Counted from the stretch's first letter, positions 29,186-38,046 are shown. The stretch is 64,000 nt of DNA from Streptococcus sp. HMSC074B11 (GCF_001808705.1 NZ_KV794260.1:57861-121860), one strand, 5' to 3'. Numbers and translations are program-made. Notes: a model not told the origin generated them from the letters alone.

Positions 29186-30031
29186 TTAGTCAATTTCATA
29201 TCCCATGAGGAGTCCACCCTCTTCTGCATAAAAACTGCAGAGGCCAGAAGTTGGGAGAACCTTAATATCAGCTTGTGGGAATGTTTCACGCACACGTTCA
29301 GAGAACTGTTGGCAGAATTTATCATTACTGCGGTGAGCCATGACGATACGTCCACCAGCATAGCCAGCTTTGATTAACTCTTCATAGGCAGCTTGAAGAG
29401 ATTTTTTAGCACCACGAGCCTTTTGGAGGAGTTCCAAGGTTCCAGTTTCACTTGCTTCCCCAACCATACGAATATTGAGGAGCCCAACAACTGTACCGAT
29501 CAGTTTACTCAAGCGACCATTCTTAACCAGATTATCAACCTTAGCGAGAACGAACAATAACTTAGTTTTTTCTTGGTAAGCAGTAATAGCATTAACCACT
29601 TCTTCAAAGGAAAGTCCTTGGTCAATCAAATCATTGATTTTCTCAACGATTAGATCAACTTCCCCACCAGCAGACAAGCTGTCAATAACATGAATCTGAG
29701 TATCAGGATGTTCTTCGAGATAGAGATTCTTAGCTAATTGAGCGCTGTTTTGACTACCAGAAAGAGTTCCGGTAATGGTCACTACAAAAATATGTTTTGC
29801 CCCTTCAAATGCTCGCAAGTAATCATCAGGGCTAGGACAAGCTGATTTTGAAGCTTCAGAAGTTGCATACATGGTTTCCATCATTTTGTCAATATCAAGA
29901 CTAGCATCGTCAATAAAGACTTGATCAGCCACTTGAATGGTTAAGGGAACACTGATGAATTCAGTATCAATTGCTGGATTTGCCAGTTGATGATAATCAC
30001 AACCAGAGTCAGCTACAATCTTCCAAGTCAT
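29186..30031 (-). CDS. DegV family fatty-acid-binding protein
   Basis: 281 residues. The N-terminal DSGCDY motif and the later TGTLSGSQNSAQLA ligand-binding segment are DegV hallmarks. DegV proteins (FakB in several Firmicutes) hold a fatty acid for phosphorylation by the kinase FakA, feeding exogenous fatty acids into phospholipid synthesis. That role is family knowledge. A FakA gene is not in this window. Single-gene unit with its own terminator, divergent from the TetR gene. Confidence 0.92.
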   Translation of the reverse strand: MTWKIVADSGCDYHQLANPAIDTEFISVPLTIQVADQVFIDDASLDIDKMMETMYATSEASKSACPSPDDYLRAFEGAKHIFVVTITGTLSGSQNSAQLAKNLYLEEHPDTQIHVIDSLSAGGEVDLIVEKINDLIDQGLSFEEVVNAITAYQEKTKLLFVLAKVDNLVKNGRLSKLIGTVVGLLNIRMVGEASETGTLELLQKARGAKKSLQAAYEELIKAGYAGGRIVMAHRSNDKFCQQFSERVRETFPQADIKVLPTSGLCSFYAEEGGLLMGYEID

Positions 30032-30060
30032 AGAAATTCTCCATCTTTATCACTTATACA

Positions 30061-30093
30061 TTGACAAAGGTTCTGTCTTTTTTTACAATTATA
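30061..30093. promoter_or_regulatory. Overlapping divergent promoters of tetR and degV
   Basis: Plus strand: TTGACA (30061-30066), 17-base spacer, TACAAT (30084-30089). Minus strand: TATAAT at 30093-30088, overlapping the plus-strand -10 by two bases, with only a poor -35. Binding of polymerase to one should exclude the other. Confidence 0.65.
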
Positions 30094-30155
30094 TCATGAA
30101 AAATCTTAAAACAAAAGTCTCGTCACTCTGTTGTCACAAGTAGAAAGGAAGTGTT

Positions 30156-30713
30156 ATGGCCGAACGAAGAATTTCTGAAAATTCACTTGAAAATCTCAGA
30201 AAATCCAATCAAGAATCCAATTTACTGACCAGAGAAGCTATCGAAACAGCTCTCTTGCAACTTTTGGAGAAAAAGGAATTGACAAAGATTAGCATTTCTG
30301 AGTTGGTCAAACGTGCTGGTGTTTCCCGTGCAGCCTTTTATCGAAACTATGACTCCAAAGAAGAGATTTTAGAAAGTGTCTTTAAACGAAGCGTCCATAA
30401 CATTATGGAGCAATTGAGCCATTACGATGTAAAAACGGACCTCTATCTGGTTTGGGTTCGCCTCTTTCGAGAAGCTAAGAAAGAGGCTAAGGTTATTCAG
30501 CTTGCCTTGGACTACCACTTGGAAAAAATTTTTGTGCAAGCCATGCAAGAATTTTTAGAAAAATACTATGGAAAATCAAAAGGAGTCAGCTCTTACTTGC
30601 ATTCTTTTTGGAGTTCTGCCATCGTATCAGTTTTGCTTAAATGGATTAAGGATGGAATGAAGGTTCCTGCTGAAAAAATTGCAGATTTACGCCTACCATT
30701 TTTCAAAATATAA
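30156..30713 (+). CDS. TetR/AcrR-family transcriptional regulator
   Basis: 185 residues. The DNA-binding domain is clear: the helix-turn-helix ISISELVKRAGVSRAAFYRN at about residues 47-66, then YDSKEEILE. The C-terminal part is the ligand/dimer domain and gives no hint of effector. ATG 30156 has an AAAGGAAG ribosome site. It lies 18 bases before the dCMP deaminase gene and divergent from degV, so degV is a candidate target. Confidence 0.88.
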   Translation: MAERRISENSLENLRKSNQESNLLTREAIETALLQLLEKKELTKISISELVKRAGVSRAAFYRNYDSKEEILESVFKRSVHNIMEQLSHYDVKTDLYLVWVRLFREAKKEAKVIQLALDYHLEKIFVQAMQEFLEKYYGKSKGVSSYLHSFWSSAIVSVLLKWIKDGMKVPAEKIADLRLPFFKI

Positions 30714-30731
30714 ACCAAGAGGAGAGAAGAT

Positions 30732-31199
30732 ATGACAGAAAAAAGACTGGCTTGGGATGAGTATTTTGCTGCTCAAGCTCTATTAATTGCCAATCGTTCA
30801 ACCTGTAAACGCGCTAAGGTAGGTGCTGTTTTAGTCAAGGATAATAAGGTGATTTCAACAGGATACAATGGTTCTGTATCAGGAACGGAGCACTGTATTG
30901 ACCACGACTGTCTGGTGATTGAGGGCCACTGTGTGCGTACTCTTCATGCAGAGGTAAATGCTATACTACAAGGAGCCGAACGTGGCGTTCCAAAAGGATT
31001 TACAGCCTACGTTACACATTTTCCATGCCTCAACTGCACCAAGCAATTGCTTCAGGTAGGTTGTGAGCGTGTCGTGTATATCAATCAATACCGTATGGAT
31101 GACTACGCCCAGTATCTCTATCGTGAAAAAGGTACCGAGTTGACCCATTTACCACTTGAGACAGTACAAGCAGCTCTTCAAGAAGCAGATTTGATTTAG
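30732..31199 (+). CDS. comEB: Deoxycytidylate (dCMP) deaminase, ComEB family
   Basis: 155 residues. The zinc site is complete: His72 and Glu74 in HAEVNAI, and the two cysteines in PCLNC (Cys99, Cys102). It deaminates dCMP to dUMP for thymidylate synthesis. The homologous B. subtilis gene is comEB, within the competence locus comE although not required for uptake. A CAAGAGGAGAG ribosome site precedes ATG 30732. It ends before a terminator that separates it from upp. Confidence 0.92.
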   Translation: MTEKRLAWDEYFAAQALLIANRSTCKRAKVGAVLVKDNKVISTGYNGSVSGTEHCIDHDCLVIEGHCVRTLHAEVNAILQGAERGVPKGFTAYVTHFPCLNCTKQLLQVGCERVVYINQYRMDDYAQYLYREKGTELTHLPLETVQAALQEADLI

Positions 31200-31216
31200 A
31201 AATTATAAAAAAATAG

Positions 31217-31247
31217 ATGGTTTAGAAGGATTTTTAAACCATTTTTT
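31217..31247 (+). terminator. Terminator between comEB and upp
   Basis: ATGGTTTA (31217-31224) pairs with TAAACCAT (31235-31242), followed by Ts. The upp -10 TATAAT (31250-31255) begins just after it. Confidence 0.75.
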
Positions 31248-31288
31248 GATATAATAAGAAGAATAAATTGAAAGAAGGAATTCAGAAA

Positions 31289-31918
31289 ATGGGAAAACTT
31301 GAAGTCATTAATCATCCACTCATTCAACACAAATTGTCAATCTTGCGTCGCACAGACACTTCTACAAAAGCTTTTCGTGAGTTAGTAGATGAAATTGCTA
31401 TGTTGATGGGATATGAAGTGCTTCGTGATCTTCCGCTTGAAGACGTTGAAATCGAAACACCTATCACAAAAACAGTCCAAAAACAATTGGCTGGTAAAAA
31501 ATTGGCAATTGTTCCAATCTTGCGTGCGGGTATCGGGATGGTCGATGGGCTGTTGAGCTTGGTTCCAGCAGCCAAAGTTGGACATATTGGTATGTACCGT
31601 GACGAAGAAACTCTTCAACCAGTAGAATACTTGGTTAAATTACCTGAAGATATCGACCAACGTCAAATTTTTGTGGTTGACCCTATGCTTGCAACAGGTG
31701 GTTCTGCAATCTTGGCTGTTGATTCCCTCAAAAAACGTGGAGCATCAAACATCAAATTTGTCTGCCTTGTATCTGCTCCAGAAGGTGTAAAAGCTCTTCA
31801 AGAAGCTCACCCAGATGTAGAAATCTTTACAGCAGCTTTGGATGAACGCTTGAACGAACATGGCTATATCGTTCCAGGTCTTGGTGACGCTGGAGACCGT
31901 TTGTTCGGTACTAAGTAA
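31289..31918 (+). CDS. upp: Uracil phosphoribosyltransferase
   Basis: 209 residues from ATG 31289, the normal N-terminus ([15 protein letters not shown]), with an AAGAAGGA site 9 bases upstream. An in-frame TTG at 31268 overlaps that site. It salvages uracil to UMP using PRPP. The PRPP loop [11 protein letters not shown] and the C-terminal uracil site [13 protein letters not shown] are visible. It has its own TATAAT and complements the de novo pyrFE genes elsewhere in the window. Confidence 0.97.
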   Translation: MGKLEVINHPLIQHKLSILRRTDTSTKAFRELVDEIAMLMGYEVLRDLPLEDVEIETPITKTVQKQLAGKKLAIVPILRAGIGMVDGLLSLVPAAKVGHIGMYRDEETLQPVEYLVKLPEDIDQRQIFVVDPMLATGGSAILAVDSLKKRGASNIKFVCLVSAPEGVKALQEAHPDVEIFTAALDERLNEHGYIVPGLGDAGDRLFGTK

Positions 31919-32006
31919 AATTCTAAGCTTACCCTAAAACTGTTCATTAGTTTTAGTCTAGAAAGGAGGTTGAATTTTTGTGTCTGTTTTTAGGATAGAG
32001 CAAAAA

Positions 32007-32036
32007 TTTGACCTTTTTTGACCAAAAAGATATAAT
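32007..32036 (+). promoter_or_regulatory. clpP promoter overlapped by a CtsR operator
   Basis: Promoter TTGACC (32008-32013), 17-base spacer, TATAAT (32031-32036). The heptad repeat TTTGACCTTTTTTGACC (32007-32023) is the exact complement of the CtsR box RGTCAAANANRGTCAAA and covers the -35. CtsR should repress clpP until heat or protein stress. Confidence 0.92.
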
Positions 32037-32090
32037 AGTCCTGTATCAAGTCGCTTGACTAGGAAATTTAGAAATCAGAAGGAGAAATGA

Positions 32091-32681
32091 ATGATTCCTG
32101 TAGTTATTGAACAAACAAGTCGTGGAGAACGTTCATACGACATTTACTCACGTCTTTTAAAAGATCGTATCATTATGTTGACTGGACCAGTCGAAGATAA
32201 TATGGCAAACTCAGTTATCGCCCAATTGCTTTTCTTGGATGCCCAAGATAGTACAAAAGATATCTACCTTTATGTGAATACTCCAGGTGGTTCTGTATCA
32301 GCTGGTTTAGCAATCGTTGATACTATGAACTTTATCAAGGCAGATGTCCAAACCATTGTTATGGGGATGGCTGCTTCAATGGGAACAATCATCGCTTCAA
32401 GTGGAGCAAAGGGCAAACGTTTCATGCTTCCAAATGCCGAATACATGATTCACCAACCGATGGGTGGTACAGGCGGTGGTACACAGCAAACAGATATGGC
32501 GATTGCTGCTGAACACTTGCTTAAAACTCGTAAGACTTTGGAGCAAATTCTTGCAGATAATTCTGGTAAATCAGTTGAGCAAATCCATGCAGATGCTGAA
32601 CGTGATTACTGGATGAGCGCTCAAGAAACTCTTGACTACGGTTTTATTGACGAAATTATGGCTAATAATTCTTTGAATTAA
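32091..32681 (+). CDS. clpP: ATP-dependent Clp protease proteolytic subunit
   Basis: 196 residues, the usual length. The catalytic triad is visible: Ser96 in GMAASMG, His121 in MIHQPMGG, and a downstream Asp in the RDYWM region. ClpP forms a tetradecameric barrel that degrades proteins fed by ClpC, ClpE, ClpX and similar ATPases. The CtsR box on its promoter places it in the class III heat-shock regulon. An AGAAGGAGAA site precedes ATG 32091. Confidence 0.98.
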   Translation: MIPVVIEQTSRGERSYDIYSRLLKDRIIMLTGPVEDNMANSVIAQLLFLDAQDSTKDIYLYVNTPGGSVSAGLAIVDTMNFIKADVQTIVMGMAASMGTIIASSGAKGKRFMLPNAEYMIHQPMGGTGGGTQQTDMAIAAEHLLKTRKTLEQILADNSGKSVEQIHADAERDYWMSAQETLDYGFIDEIMANNSLN

Positions 32682-32688
32682 ACTACTA

Positions 32689-32717
32689 AAGCAAGCTCGA
32701 CTGAGCTTGCTTTTTTT
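32689..32717 (+). terminator. clpP terminator
   Basis: AAGCAAGCTC pairs with GAGCTTGCTT around a 4-base loop, followed by a T run. A TATAAT (32720-32725) for the next gene abuts it. Confidence 0.9.
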
Positions 32718-32756
32718 GATATAATAGTAAGAAGATTGTTAGAAGGAAGTTGTAAT

Positions 32757-33026
32757 ATGTTTCAAAAAGAGAATCGGTCTGGTCTGATTATCTACCTATA
32801 CTATAATCGTGATGCAAAAAAAATCGATCATTATGGTGATATTTGTTACCACTCAAAAAAACACCGTTATCTGCAACTTTATGTCCCAACAGAAGAAGTG
32901 GAAGAACTGGTTAGCCGTTTAGGAAAAGAGAAATTTGTCAAAAAAGTGAGACGATGTCATATCCAAGAATTGGAAACTCCCTTTGTTGGTAGTCTCTACA
33001 GAAATAACGAAAACGTTATCATGTAA
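32757..33026 (+). CDS. YlbG family protein (DUF2129)
   Basis: 89 residues from ATG 32757 ([18 protein letters not shown]), with an AGAAGGAAG site. An in-frame TTG at 32736 is upstream of that site. The small basic protein has the YlbG pattern: hydrophobic strand, [29 protein letters not shown], and a basic C-terminus with KFVKKVRRC. Function unknown. It sits between clpP and livJ, each with its own promoter. Confidence 0.85.
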   Translation: MFQKENRSGLIIYLYYNRDAKKIDHYGDICYHSKKHRYLQLYVPTEEVEELVSRLGKEKFVKKVRRCHIQELETPFVGSLYRNNENVIM

Positions 33027-33043
33027 AAATTCAGATAAATGTG

Positions 33044-33072
33044 TTGACAATTTTCTGATAATTCGGTATATT
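33044..33072 (+). promoter_or_regulatory. livJ promoter with an embedded CodY box
   Basis: TTGACA (33044-33049), 17-base spacer, TATATT (33067-33072). The spacer holds AATTTTCTGATAATT (33049-33063), which matches the CodY consensus AATTTTCWGAAAATT at 14 of 15 positions. CodY, activated by branched-chain amino acids, is therefore placed to repress their uptake system. Confidence 0.88.
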
Positions 33073-33114
33073 CTTAACATGTAATTTAAATTAAGAAATT
33101 AAAAGGAGATAAAC

Positions 33115-34275
33115 ATGAAGAAAAAATTTGCCTTGTCACTTGTAGCTCTTGCAAGTGTGGCTGTTTTAGCAGCTTGTGGAGAAGTGAAGTCAGGAGCTTC
33201 AAACTCAACTGGTAACCCAGTGGATGAGAAAGTCGTTAAAATTGGTTTCAACTTTGAAGAAACTGGTGCTGTAGCATCTTACGGTACATCTGAACAAAAA
33301 GGTGCCCAACTTGCAGTTGATGAAATTAACGCAGCAGGTGGTATCGATGGAAAACAAATCGAAGTAGTAGACAAAGATAACAAATCTGAAACTGCTGAAG
33401 CTGCTTCAGTTTCAACAAACCTTGTTACTCAATCTAAAGTAGCAGCTATCGTAGGACCTGCAACTTCAGGTGCAACTGCAGCAGCAGTAGCAAATGCTAC
33501 ACAAGCTGGAGTTCCATTGATTTCTCCAAGTGCTACTCAAGATGGTTTGACAAAAGGTCAAGATTTCCTTTTCATCGGAACATTCCAAGATAGCTTCCAA
33601 GGGAAAATCATTTCTAACTATGTTACAAACAAGTTGAACGCTAAGAAAGTAGTCTTATATACAGATAACTCAAGTGACTACGCTAAAGGAATTGCAAAAT
33701 CATTCCGTGATTCATTCTCAGGCGAAATCGTAGCAGATGAAACATTTGTATCAGGTGACACTGACTTCCAAGCAGCTTTGACAAAAATCAAAGATAAAGA
33801 CTTTGATGCAATCGTATTGCCAGGTTACTATACAGAAGCTGGTAAGATTGTAAACCAAGCTCGTGGTATGGGAATTGATAAACCAATCATCGGTGGTGAT
33901 GGATTCAACGGTGCAGAATTTGTTCAACAAGCAACTGCTGAACGAGCATCAAATATCTACTTCATCTCAGGTTTCTCAACTACTGTAGAGGTTTCAGATA
34001 AGGCAAAAGCCTTCCTTGAAGCTTACCGTGCAAAATACAACGAAGATCCTTCAACATTTGCAGCTCTTGCTTATGACTCAGTTTACCTTGTAGCTAATGC
34101 AGCAAAAGGGGCTAAAACTTCAGTTGATATCAAGAACAATCTTGCTAAAACACAAAACTTCGAAGGTGTTACAGGTCAAACAAGCTTTGATGCAGATCAC
34201 AACACTGTGAAAACAGCCTTCATGATGACCATGAATAATGGTAAAGTAGAAGCGGCAGAAGTCGTAAAACCATAA
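33115..34275 (+). CDS. livJ: Branched-chain amino acid ABC transporter, binding lipoprotein
   Basis: 386 residues. The signal peptide ends in the lipobox VLAAC (Cys20), giving a membrane-anchored binding protein. The rest is the type-1 LivJ fold (VVKIGFNFEETGAVASYG, GAQLAVDEINAAGGIDGK, AIVGPATSGAT). It captures leucine, isoleucine or valine for LivHM. It is first of five liv genes, under a CodY-boxed promoter, with codon use suggesting strong expression. A partial terminator separates it from livH, so the binding protein can be made in excess. Confidence 0.96.
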   Translation: MKKKFALSLVALASVAVLAACGEVKSGASNSTGNPVDEKVVKIGFNFEETGAVASYGTSEQKGAQLAVDEINAAGGIDGKQIEVVDKDNKSETAEAASVSTNLVTQSKVAAIVGPATSGATAAAVANATQAGVPLISPSATQDGLTKGQDFLFIGTFQDSFQGKIISNYVTNKLNAKKVVLYTDNSSDYAKGIAKSFRDSFSGEIVADETFVSGDTDFQAALTKIKDKDFDAIVLPGYYTEAGKIVNQARGMGIDKPIIGGDGFNGAEFVQQATAERASNIYFISGFSTTVEVSDKAKAFLEAYRAKYNEDPSTFAALAYDSVYLVANAAKGAKTSVDIKNNLAKTQNFEGVTGQTSFDADHNTVKTAFMMTMNNGKVEAAEVVKP

Positions 34276-34293
34276 TTATAGATATTGTAAATG

Positions 34294-34317
34294 GGGAATG
34301 AGCTTTTACTCACTCCC
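34294..34317 (+). terminator. Hairpin between livJ and livH (partial terminator)
   Basis: GGGAATGAG (34294-34302) pairs with CTCACTCCC (34309-34317), eight of nine positions, followed by only a weak T stretch. Likely lets some transcripts continue into livHMGF. Confidence 0.6.
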
Positions 34318-34389
34318 TGTTTCGGTGTTTATGAAAGGATTATTTTTTTATAAAAATCCTAAAAATAATAATTAGAAAGAGTGAACCAT

Positions 34390-35259
34390 ATGCTTCAACA
34401 ACTTGTCAATGGTCTAATCTTGGGTAGTGTCTATGCGCTACTAGCCCTAGGTTATACTATGGTTTATGGAATTATCAAGCTCATTAACTTTGCCCATGGT
34501 GATATTTACATGATGGGGGCTTTTATGGGTTATTTTTTGATTAATTCCTTGCAATTAAATTTCTTTGTTGCCTTGATCTTATCGATGATCGGTACAGCGA
34601 TTCTCGGTGTTATCATTGAGTTCCTAGCTTATCGTCCATTACGTCATTCAACTCGAATCTCTGTATTGATTACAGCTATCGGGGTATCCTTCTTACTGGA
34701 GTATGGAATGGTCTATCTGGTAGGTGCCAATACACGTGCCTTTCCTCAAGCAATCCAAACAGTGCGTTATGACTTGGGACCAATCAGTCTAACAAATATT
34801 CAATTGTTGATTTTGACTGTCTCACTTGTTTTGATGGTTCTTCTACAACTCATCGTACAAAAAACCAAGATGGGGAAAGCCATGCGTGCCGTTTCTGTAG
34901 ATAGTGATGCTGCTCAGCTGATGGGGATTAACGTGAACCGTACAATCAGTTTCACCTTTGCATTGGGTTCAGCTCTAGCTGGTGCAGCGGGTGTCTTGAT
35001 TGCGCTTTACTATAACTCTCTTGAACCATTGATGGGAATGACTCCAGGTATAAAATCATTCGTGGCTGCCGTTCTTGGTGGTATCGGAATTATCCCTGGT
35101 GCAGCTCTGGGTGGCTTTGTTATTGGTCTTTTGGAGACATTTGCTACCGCCTTCGGAATGTCAGATTTCCGTGATGCCATCGTGTATGGAATCTTGCTCT
35201 TAATCTTGATTGTTCGCCCAGCTGGTATCCTCGGTAAGAATGTGAAAGAGAAGGTGTAA
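34390..35259 (+). CDS. livH: Branched-chain amino acid ABC transporter permease LivH
   Basis: 289 residues from ATG 34390 (MLQQLVNGLILGSVYALLALG). A GTG three codons upstream is also possible. About eight membrane helices, with the LivH motifs INFAHGDIYMMGAF at the N-terminus and GINVNRTISFTFALGSALAGAAGVL for ATPase contact. Forms the channel with LivM. livM starts 3 bases after its stop. Confidence 0.95.
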   Translation: MLQQLVNGLILGSVYALLALGYTMVYGIIKLINFAHGDIYMMGAFMGYFLINSLQLNFFVALILSMIGTAILGVIIEFLAYRPLRHSTRISVLITAIGVSFLLEYGMVYLVGANTRAFPQAIQTVRYDLGPISLTNIQLLILTVSLVLMVLLQLIVQKTKMGKAMRAVSVDSDAAQLMGINVNRTISFTFALGSALAGAAGVLIALYYNSLEPLMGMTPGIKSFVAAVLGGIGIIPGAALGGFVIGLLETFATAFGMSDFRDAIVYGILLLILIVRPAGILGKNVKEKV

Positions 35260-35262
35260 ACA

Positions 35263-36219
35263 ATGAAAGAAAATTTAAAAGTTAATATTCTATGGTTATT
35301 CCTTTTGTTGCTTGGATATGGTTTGATTAGCCTATTGGTTTCTGTAGGAGTCTTGAACCTTTTCCATATTCAGATTATTGAACAAATCGGTATCAACATT
35401 ATTCTAGCAGTAGGTCTTAACCTTATCGTTGGGTTCTCTGGTCAGTTTTCACTTGGACATGCTGGATTTATGGCTATTGGTGCCTATGCAGCAGCCATTA
35501 TCGGATCAAAATCTCCAACCTATGGTGCCTTTTTTGGAGCTATGTTGCTCGGTGCTATCATTGCTGGTCTGGTTGCCTTGGTCGTTGGAATTCCTACCCT
35601 ACGTTTGAAAGGGGATTATCTTGCGGTTGCGACACTTGGTGTTGCTGAAATTATTCGTATCTTCATTATTAATGGTGGAAGCCTTACAAACGGTGCAGCT
35701 GGTATTTTGGGGATTCCTAACTTTACAACTTGGCAAATGGTATATTTCTTTGCTGTGATTACAACGATTGCTACTCTCAATTTCCTTCGTAGTCCTATCG
35801 GGCGTTTAACTTTATCTGTTCGTGAAGATGAGATTGCTGCTGAGTCAGTAGGGGTAAATACTACAAAAATTAAAATCATCGCTTTTGTTTTTGGTGCTGT
35901 TACTGCAAGTATCGCTGGTACTCTTCAGTCAGGATTTATCGGATCAGTCGTACCAAAAGATTATACGTTCATCAACTCTATCAATGTATTGATTATCGTT
36001 GTATTTGGTGGTTTAGGATCCATTACAGGGGCAATTGTTGCTGCAATCGTGCTTGGAATCTTGAACATGCTCCTTCAAGACGTGGCCAGCGTTCGTATGA
36101 TTATCTATGCTTTGGCCTTAGTACTCGTTATGATCTTCAGACCAGGTGGTCTTCTTGGGACTTGGGAATTGAGCCTATCACGTCTCTTTAAAAAAGGTAA
36201 GAAGGAGGGACAAAACTAA
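35263..36219 (+). CDS. livM: Branched-chain amino acid ABC transporter permease LivM
   Basis: 318 residues, multi-pass. Family motifs include AVGLNLIVGFSGQFSLGHAGF near the N-terminus and GVNTTKIKIIAFVFGAVTASIAG as the cytoplasmic coupling loop. Partner of LivH. Its stop codon overlaps the livG start by one base (TAATG), indicating translational coupling. Confidence 0.95.
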   Translation: MKENLKVNILWLFLLLLGYGLISLLVSVGVLNLFHIQIIEQIGINIILAVGLNLIVGFSGQFSLGHAGFMAIGAYAAAIIGSKSPTYGAFFGAMLLGAIIAGLVALVVGIPTLRLKGDYLAVATLGVAEIIRIFIINGGSLTNGAAGILGIPNFTTWQMVYFFAVITTIATLNFLRSPIGRLTLSVREDEIAAESVGVNTTKIKIIAFVFGAVTASIAGTLQSGFIGSVVPKDYTFINSINVLIIVVFGGLGSITGAIVAAIVLGILNMLLQDVASVRMIIYALALVLVMIFRPGGLLGTWELSLSRLFKKGKKEGQN

Positions 36220-36983
36220 TGGCGTTACTTGAAGTAAAAAATTTAACCAAACATTTTGGTGGTCTGACAGCCGTTGGGGACGTTACTCTCGAATTGAACG
36301 AAGGTGAACTTGTTGGTTTGATTGGACCGAATGGTGCTGGGAAAACAACCCTCTTCAACTTGTTGACAGGTGTTTATGAACCAAGCGAAGGGACAGTAAC
36401 CTTGGATGGTCACTTGTTAAATGGCAAGCAACCCTATAAAATCGCATCTCTTGGTTTAGGGCGTACTTTCCAAAATATCCGCCTTTTTAAAGACTTGACA
36501 GTTTTGGATAACGTTCTGATTGCATTTAGCAATCATCATAAACAACATGTTTTTGCAAGTTTCTTGCGCTTACCAGCTTTTTATAAGAATGAAAAAGAAT
36601 TGAAAGCTAAAGCCTTAGAATTACTAAAAATCTTTGATTTGGATGGAGATGCTGAAACTCTAGCTAAAAATTTAGCCTATGGTCAACAACGTCGCTTAGA
36701 GATTGTTCGTGCTCTTGCTACAGAACCTAAAATCCTCTTTTTGGATGAGCCTGCGGCGGGTATGAACCCACAAGAAACTGCAGAATTGACTGAGTTGATT
36801 CGTCGTATTAAGGATGAATTCAAGATTACTATCATGCTGATTGAACATGATATGAACTTGGTTATGGAAGTTACGGAGCGTATCTATGTTCTTGAGTATG
36901 GTCGTTTGATTGCTCACGGGACACCAGATGAAATCAAGAGTAATAAACGTGTTATCGAAGCTTATCTTGGAGGTGAAGCCTAA
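36219..36983 (+). CDS. livG: Branched-chain amino acid ABC transporter ATPase LivG
   Basis: 254 residues. Walker A GPNGAGKTT, the LivG-type signature LAYGQQRRLEIVRAL in place of LSGGQ, Walker B ILFLDEPAAGMNPQE and switch His in IEHDMN. One of two ATPases energising branched-chain amino acid import. Overlaps both neighbours by one base. Confidence 0.96.
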   Translation: MALLEVKNLTKHFGGLTAVGDVTLELNEGELVGLIGPNGAGKTTLFNLLTGVYEPSEGTVTLDGHLLNGKQPYKIASLGLGRTFQNIRLFKDLTVLDNVLIAFSNHHKQHVFASFLRLPAFYKNEKELKAKALELLKIFDLDGDAETLAKNLAYGQQRRLEIVRALATEPKILFLDEPAAGMNPQETAELTELIRRIKDEFKITIMLIEHDMNLVMEVTERIYVLEYGRLIAHGTPDEIKSNKRVIEAYLGGEA

Positions 36984-37693
36984 TGTCTATGTTAAAAGTT
37001 GAAAACCTCTCAGTACACTATGGTATGATTCAAGCTGTACGTGATGTGAGCTTTGAAGTAAATGAAGGAGAAGTTGTTTCCCTTATCGGTGCAAACGGTG
37101 CTGGTAAAACAACTATCCTTCGTACCTTATCAGGCCTTGTTCGTCCAAGTTCTGGTCGTATTGAATTTTTGGGACAAGAAATCCAAAAGATGCCCGCACA
37201 AAAAATTGTGGCATCAGGACTTTCTCAAGTACCAGAAGGACGTCACGTCTTCCCTGGTTTGACAGTTATGGAAAACTTGGAAATGGGAGCCTTCCTTAAG
37301 AAAAATCGTGAAGAAAATCAAGCAAATCTGAAAAAAGTATTTTCACGTTTCCCGCGTTTAGAAGAACGTAAAAACCAAGATGCAGCTACTCTATCAGGTG
37401 GTGAACAGCAGATGCTTGCTATGGGACGTGCGCTTATGTCAACGCCTAAACTTCTTCTCTTAGATGAACCATCAATGGGGCTTGCTCCAATTTTTATCCA
37501 AGAAATTTTTGATATCATCCAAGATATTCAAAAACAAGGTACGACCGTTCTTTTGATTGAGCAAAATGCCAATAAGGCACTTGCTATCGCAGATCGAGGA
37601 TATGTTCTTGAAACAGGAAAGATTGTCCTATCAGGAACAGGAAAAGAACTCGCAGCATCAGACGAAGTCAGAAAAGCATATCTAGGTGGCTAA
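36983..37693 (+). CDS. livF: Branched-chain amino acid ABC transporter ATPase LivF
   Basis: 236 residues. Walker A GANGAGKTT, signature LSGGEQQML, Walker B LLLLDEPSMGLAP and IEQNANKAL, the LivF pattern. The second ATPase of the liv complex and last gene of livJHMGF. A terminator begins directly at its stop codon and opens a long array of hairpin repeats. Confidence 0.96.
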   Translation: MSMLKVENLSVHYGMIQAVRDVSFEVNEGEVVSLIGANGAGKTTILRTLSGLVRPSSGRIEFLGQEIQKMPAQKIVASGLSQVPEGRHVFPGLTVMENLEMGAFLKKNREENQANLKKVFSRFPRLEERKNQDAATLSGGEQQMLAMGRALMSTPKLLLLDEPSMGLAPIFIQEIFDIIQDIQKQGTTVLLIEQNANKALAIADRGYVLETGKIVLSGTGKELAASDEVRKAYLGG

Positions 37694-37714
37694 AAAGGTC
37701 TGGGGGACCTTTTT
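37692..37714 (+). terminator. Terminator of the liv operon (first hairpin of the array)
   Basis: AAAAAGGTC pairs with GACCTTTTT around TGGGG, at the livF stop codon. Related hairpins recur at about 37803 and 37962. Confidence 0.85.
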
Positions 37715-38030
37715 AGTCGGCGGATAGAGATTGCTTGGCAATCATCAGAACCAGTGGATTGTTTTAGTCGGCGGATAAAAATTGCGGCAGCAATTAACAT
37801 CTAGTCCGGGGGACCTTTTTAGTCGGCGGATAGAGATTGCTTGGCAATCATCAGAACCAGTGGATTGTTTTAGTCGGCGGATAAGGATTGCCTAGTAATC
37901 TTCGTATAGTCTGGGAGACTAGTTTAGGTTGCGAATATAGATTGCGCAAGCAATCCACATTAGTCCGGAGGACCTTTTAGTCGGCGGATAAAGCTTGTCT
38001 TAGTCTGCGGGAAAGATTGCCAAACAAATT
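37699..38030 (+). repeat. Tandem array of hairpin-bearing units after livF
   Basis: AGTCGGCGGATA or a variant starts at 37715, 37766, 37821, 37872, 37926, 37979 and 38002, so the period is 51-55 bases until the last copy. There is also a 106-base higher-order repeat: about 80 bases from 37699 recur from 37805 with one difference. Most units carry a short hairpin whose arms vary while still pairing (GATTGC-TTG-GCAATC, AATTGC-GGCA-GCAATT, GATTGC-GCAA-GCAATC). Alternate units also carry a GGTC...GACC terminator-like hairpin. No open reading frame fills the region. Confidence 0.85.
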
Positions 38031-38046
38031 ACATAATCATTAGATT

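Noticed and set aside
37929..37937. ComX (cin) box, TGCGAATA
   Set aside because: It arises in one divergent copy of the hairpin array, has no T-rich flank in the usual position and no competence gene downstream.
37699..38030. CRISPR array
   Set aside because: The repeated core is degenerate, the sequences between cores are themselves repeats of each other, and no cas genes are near.
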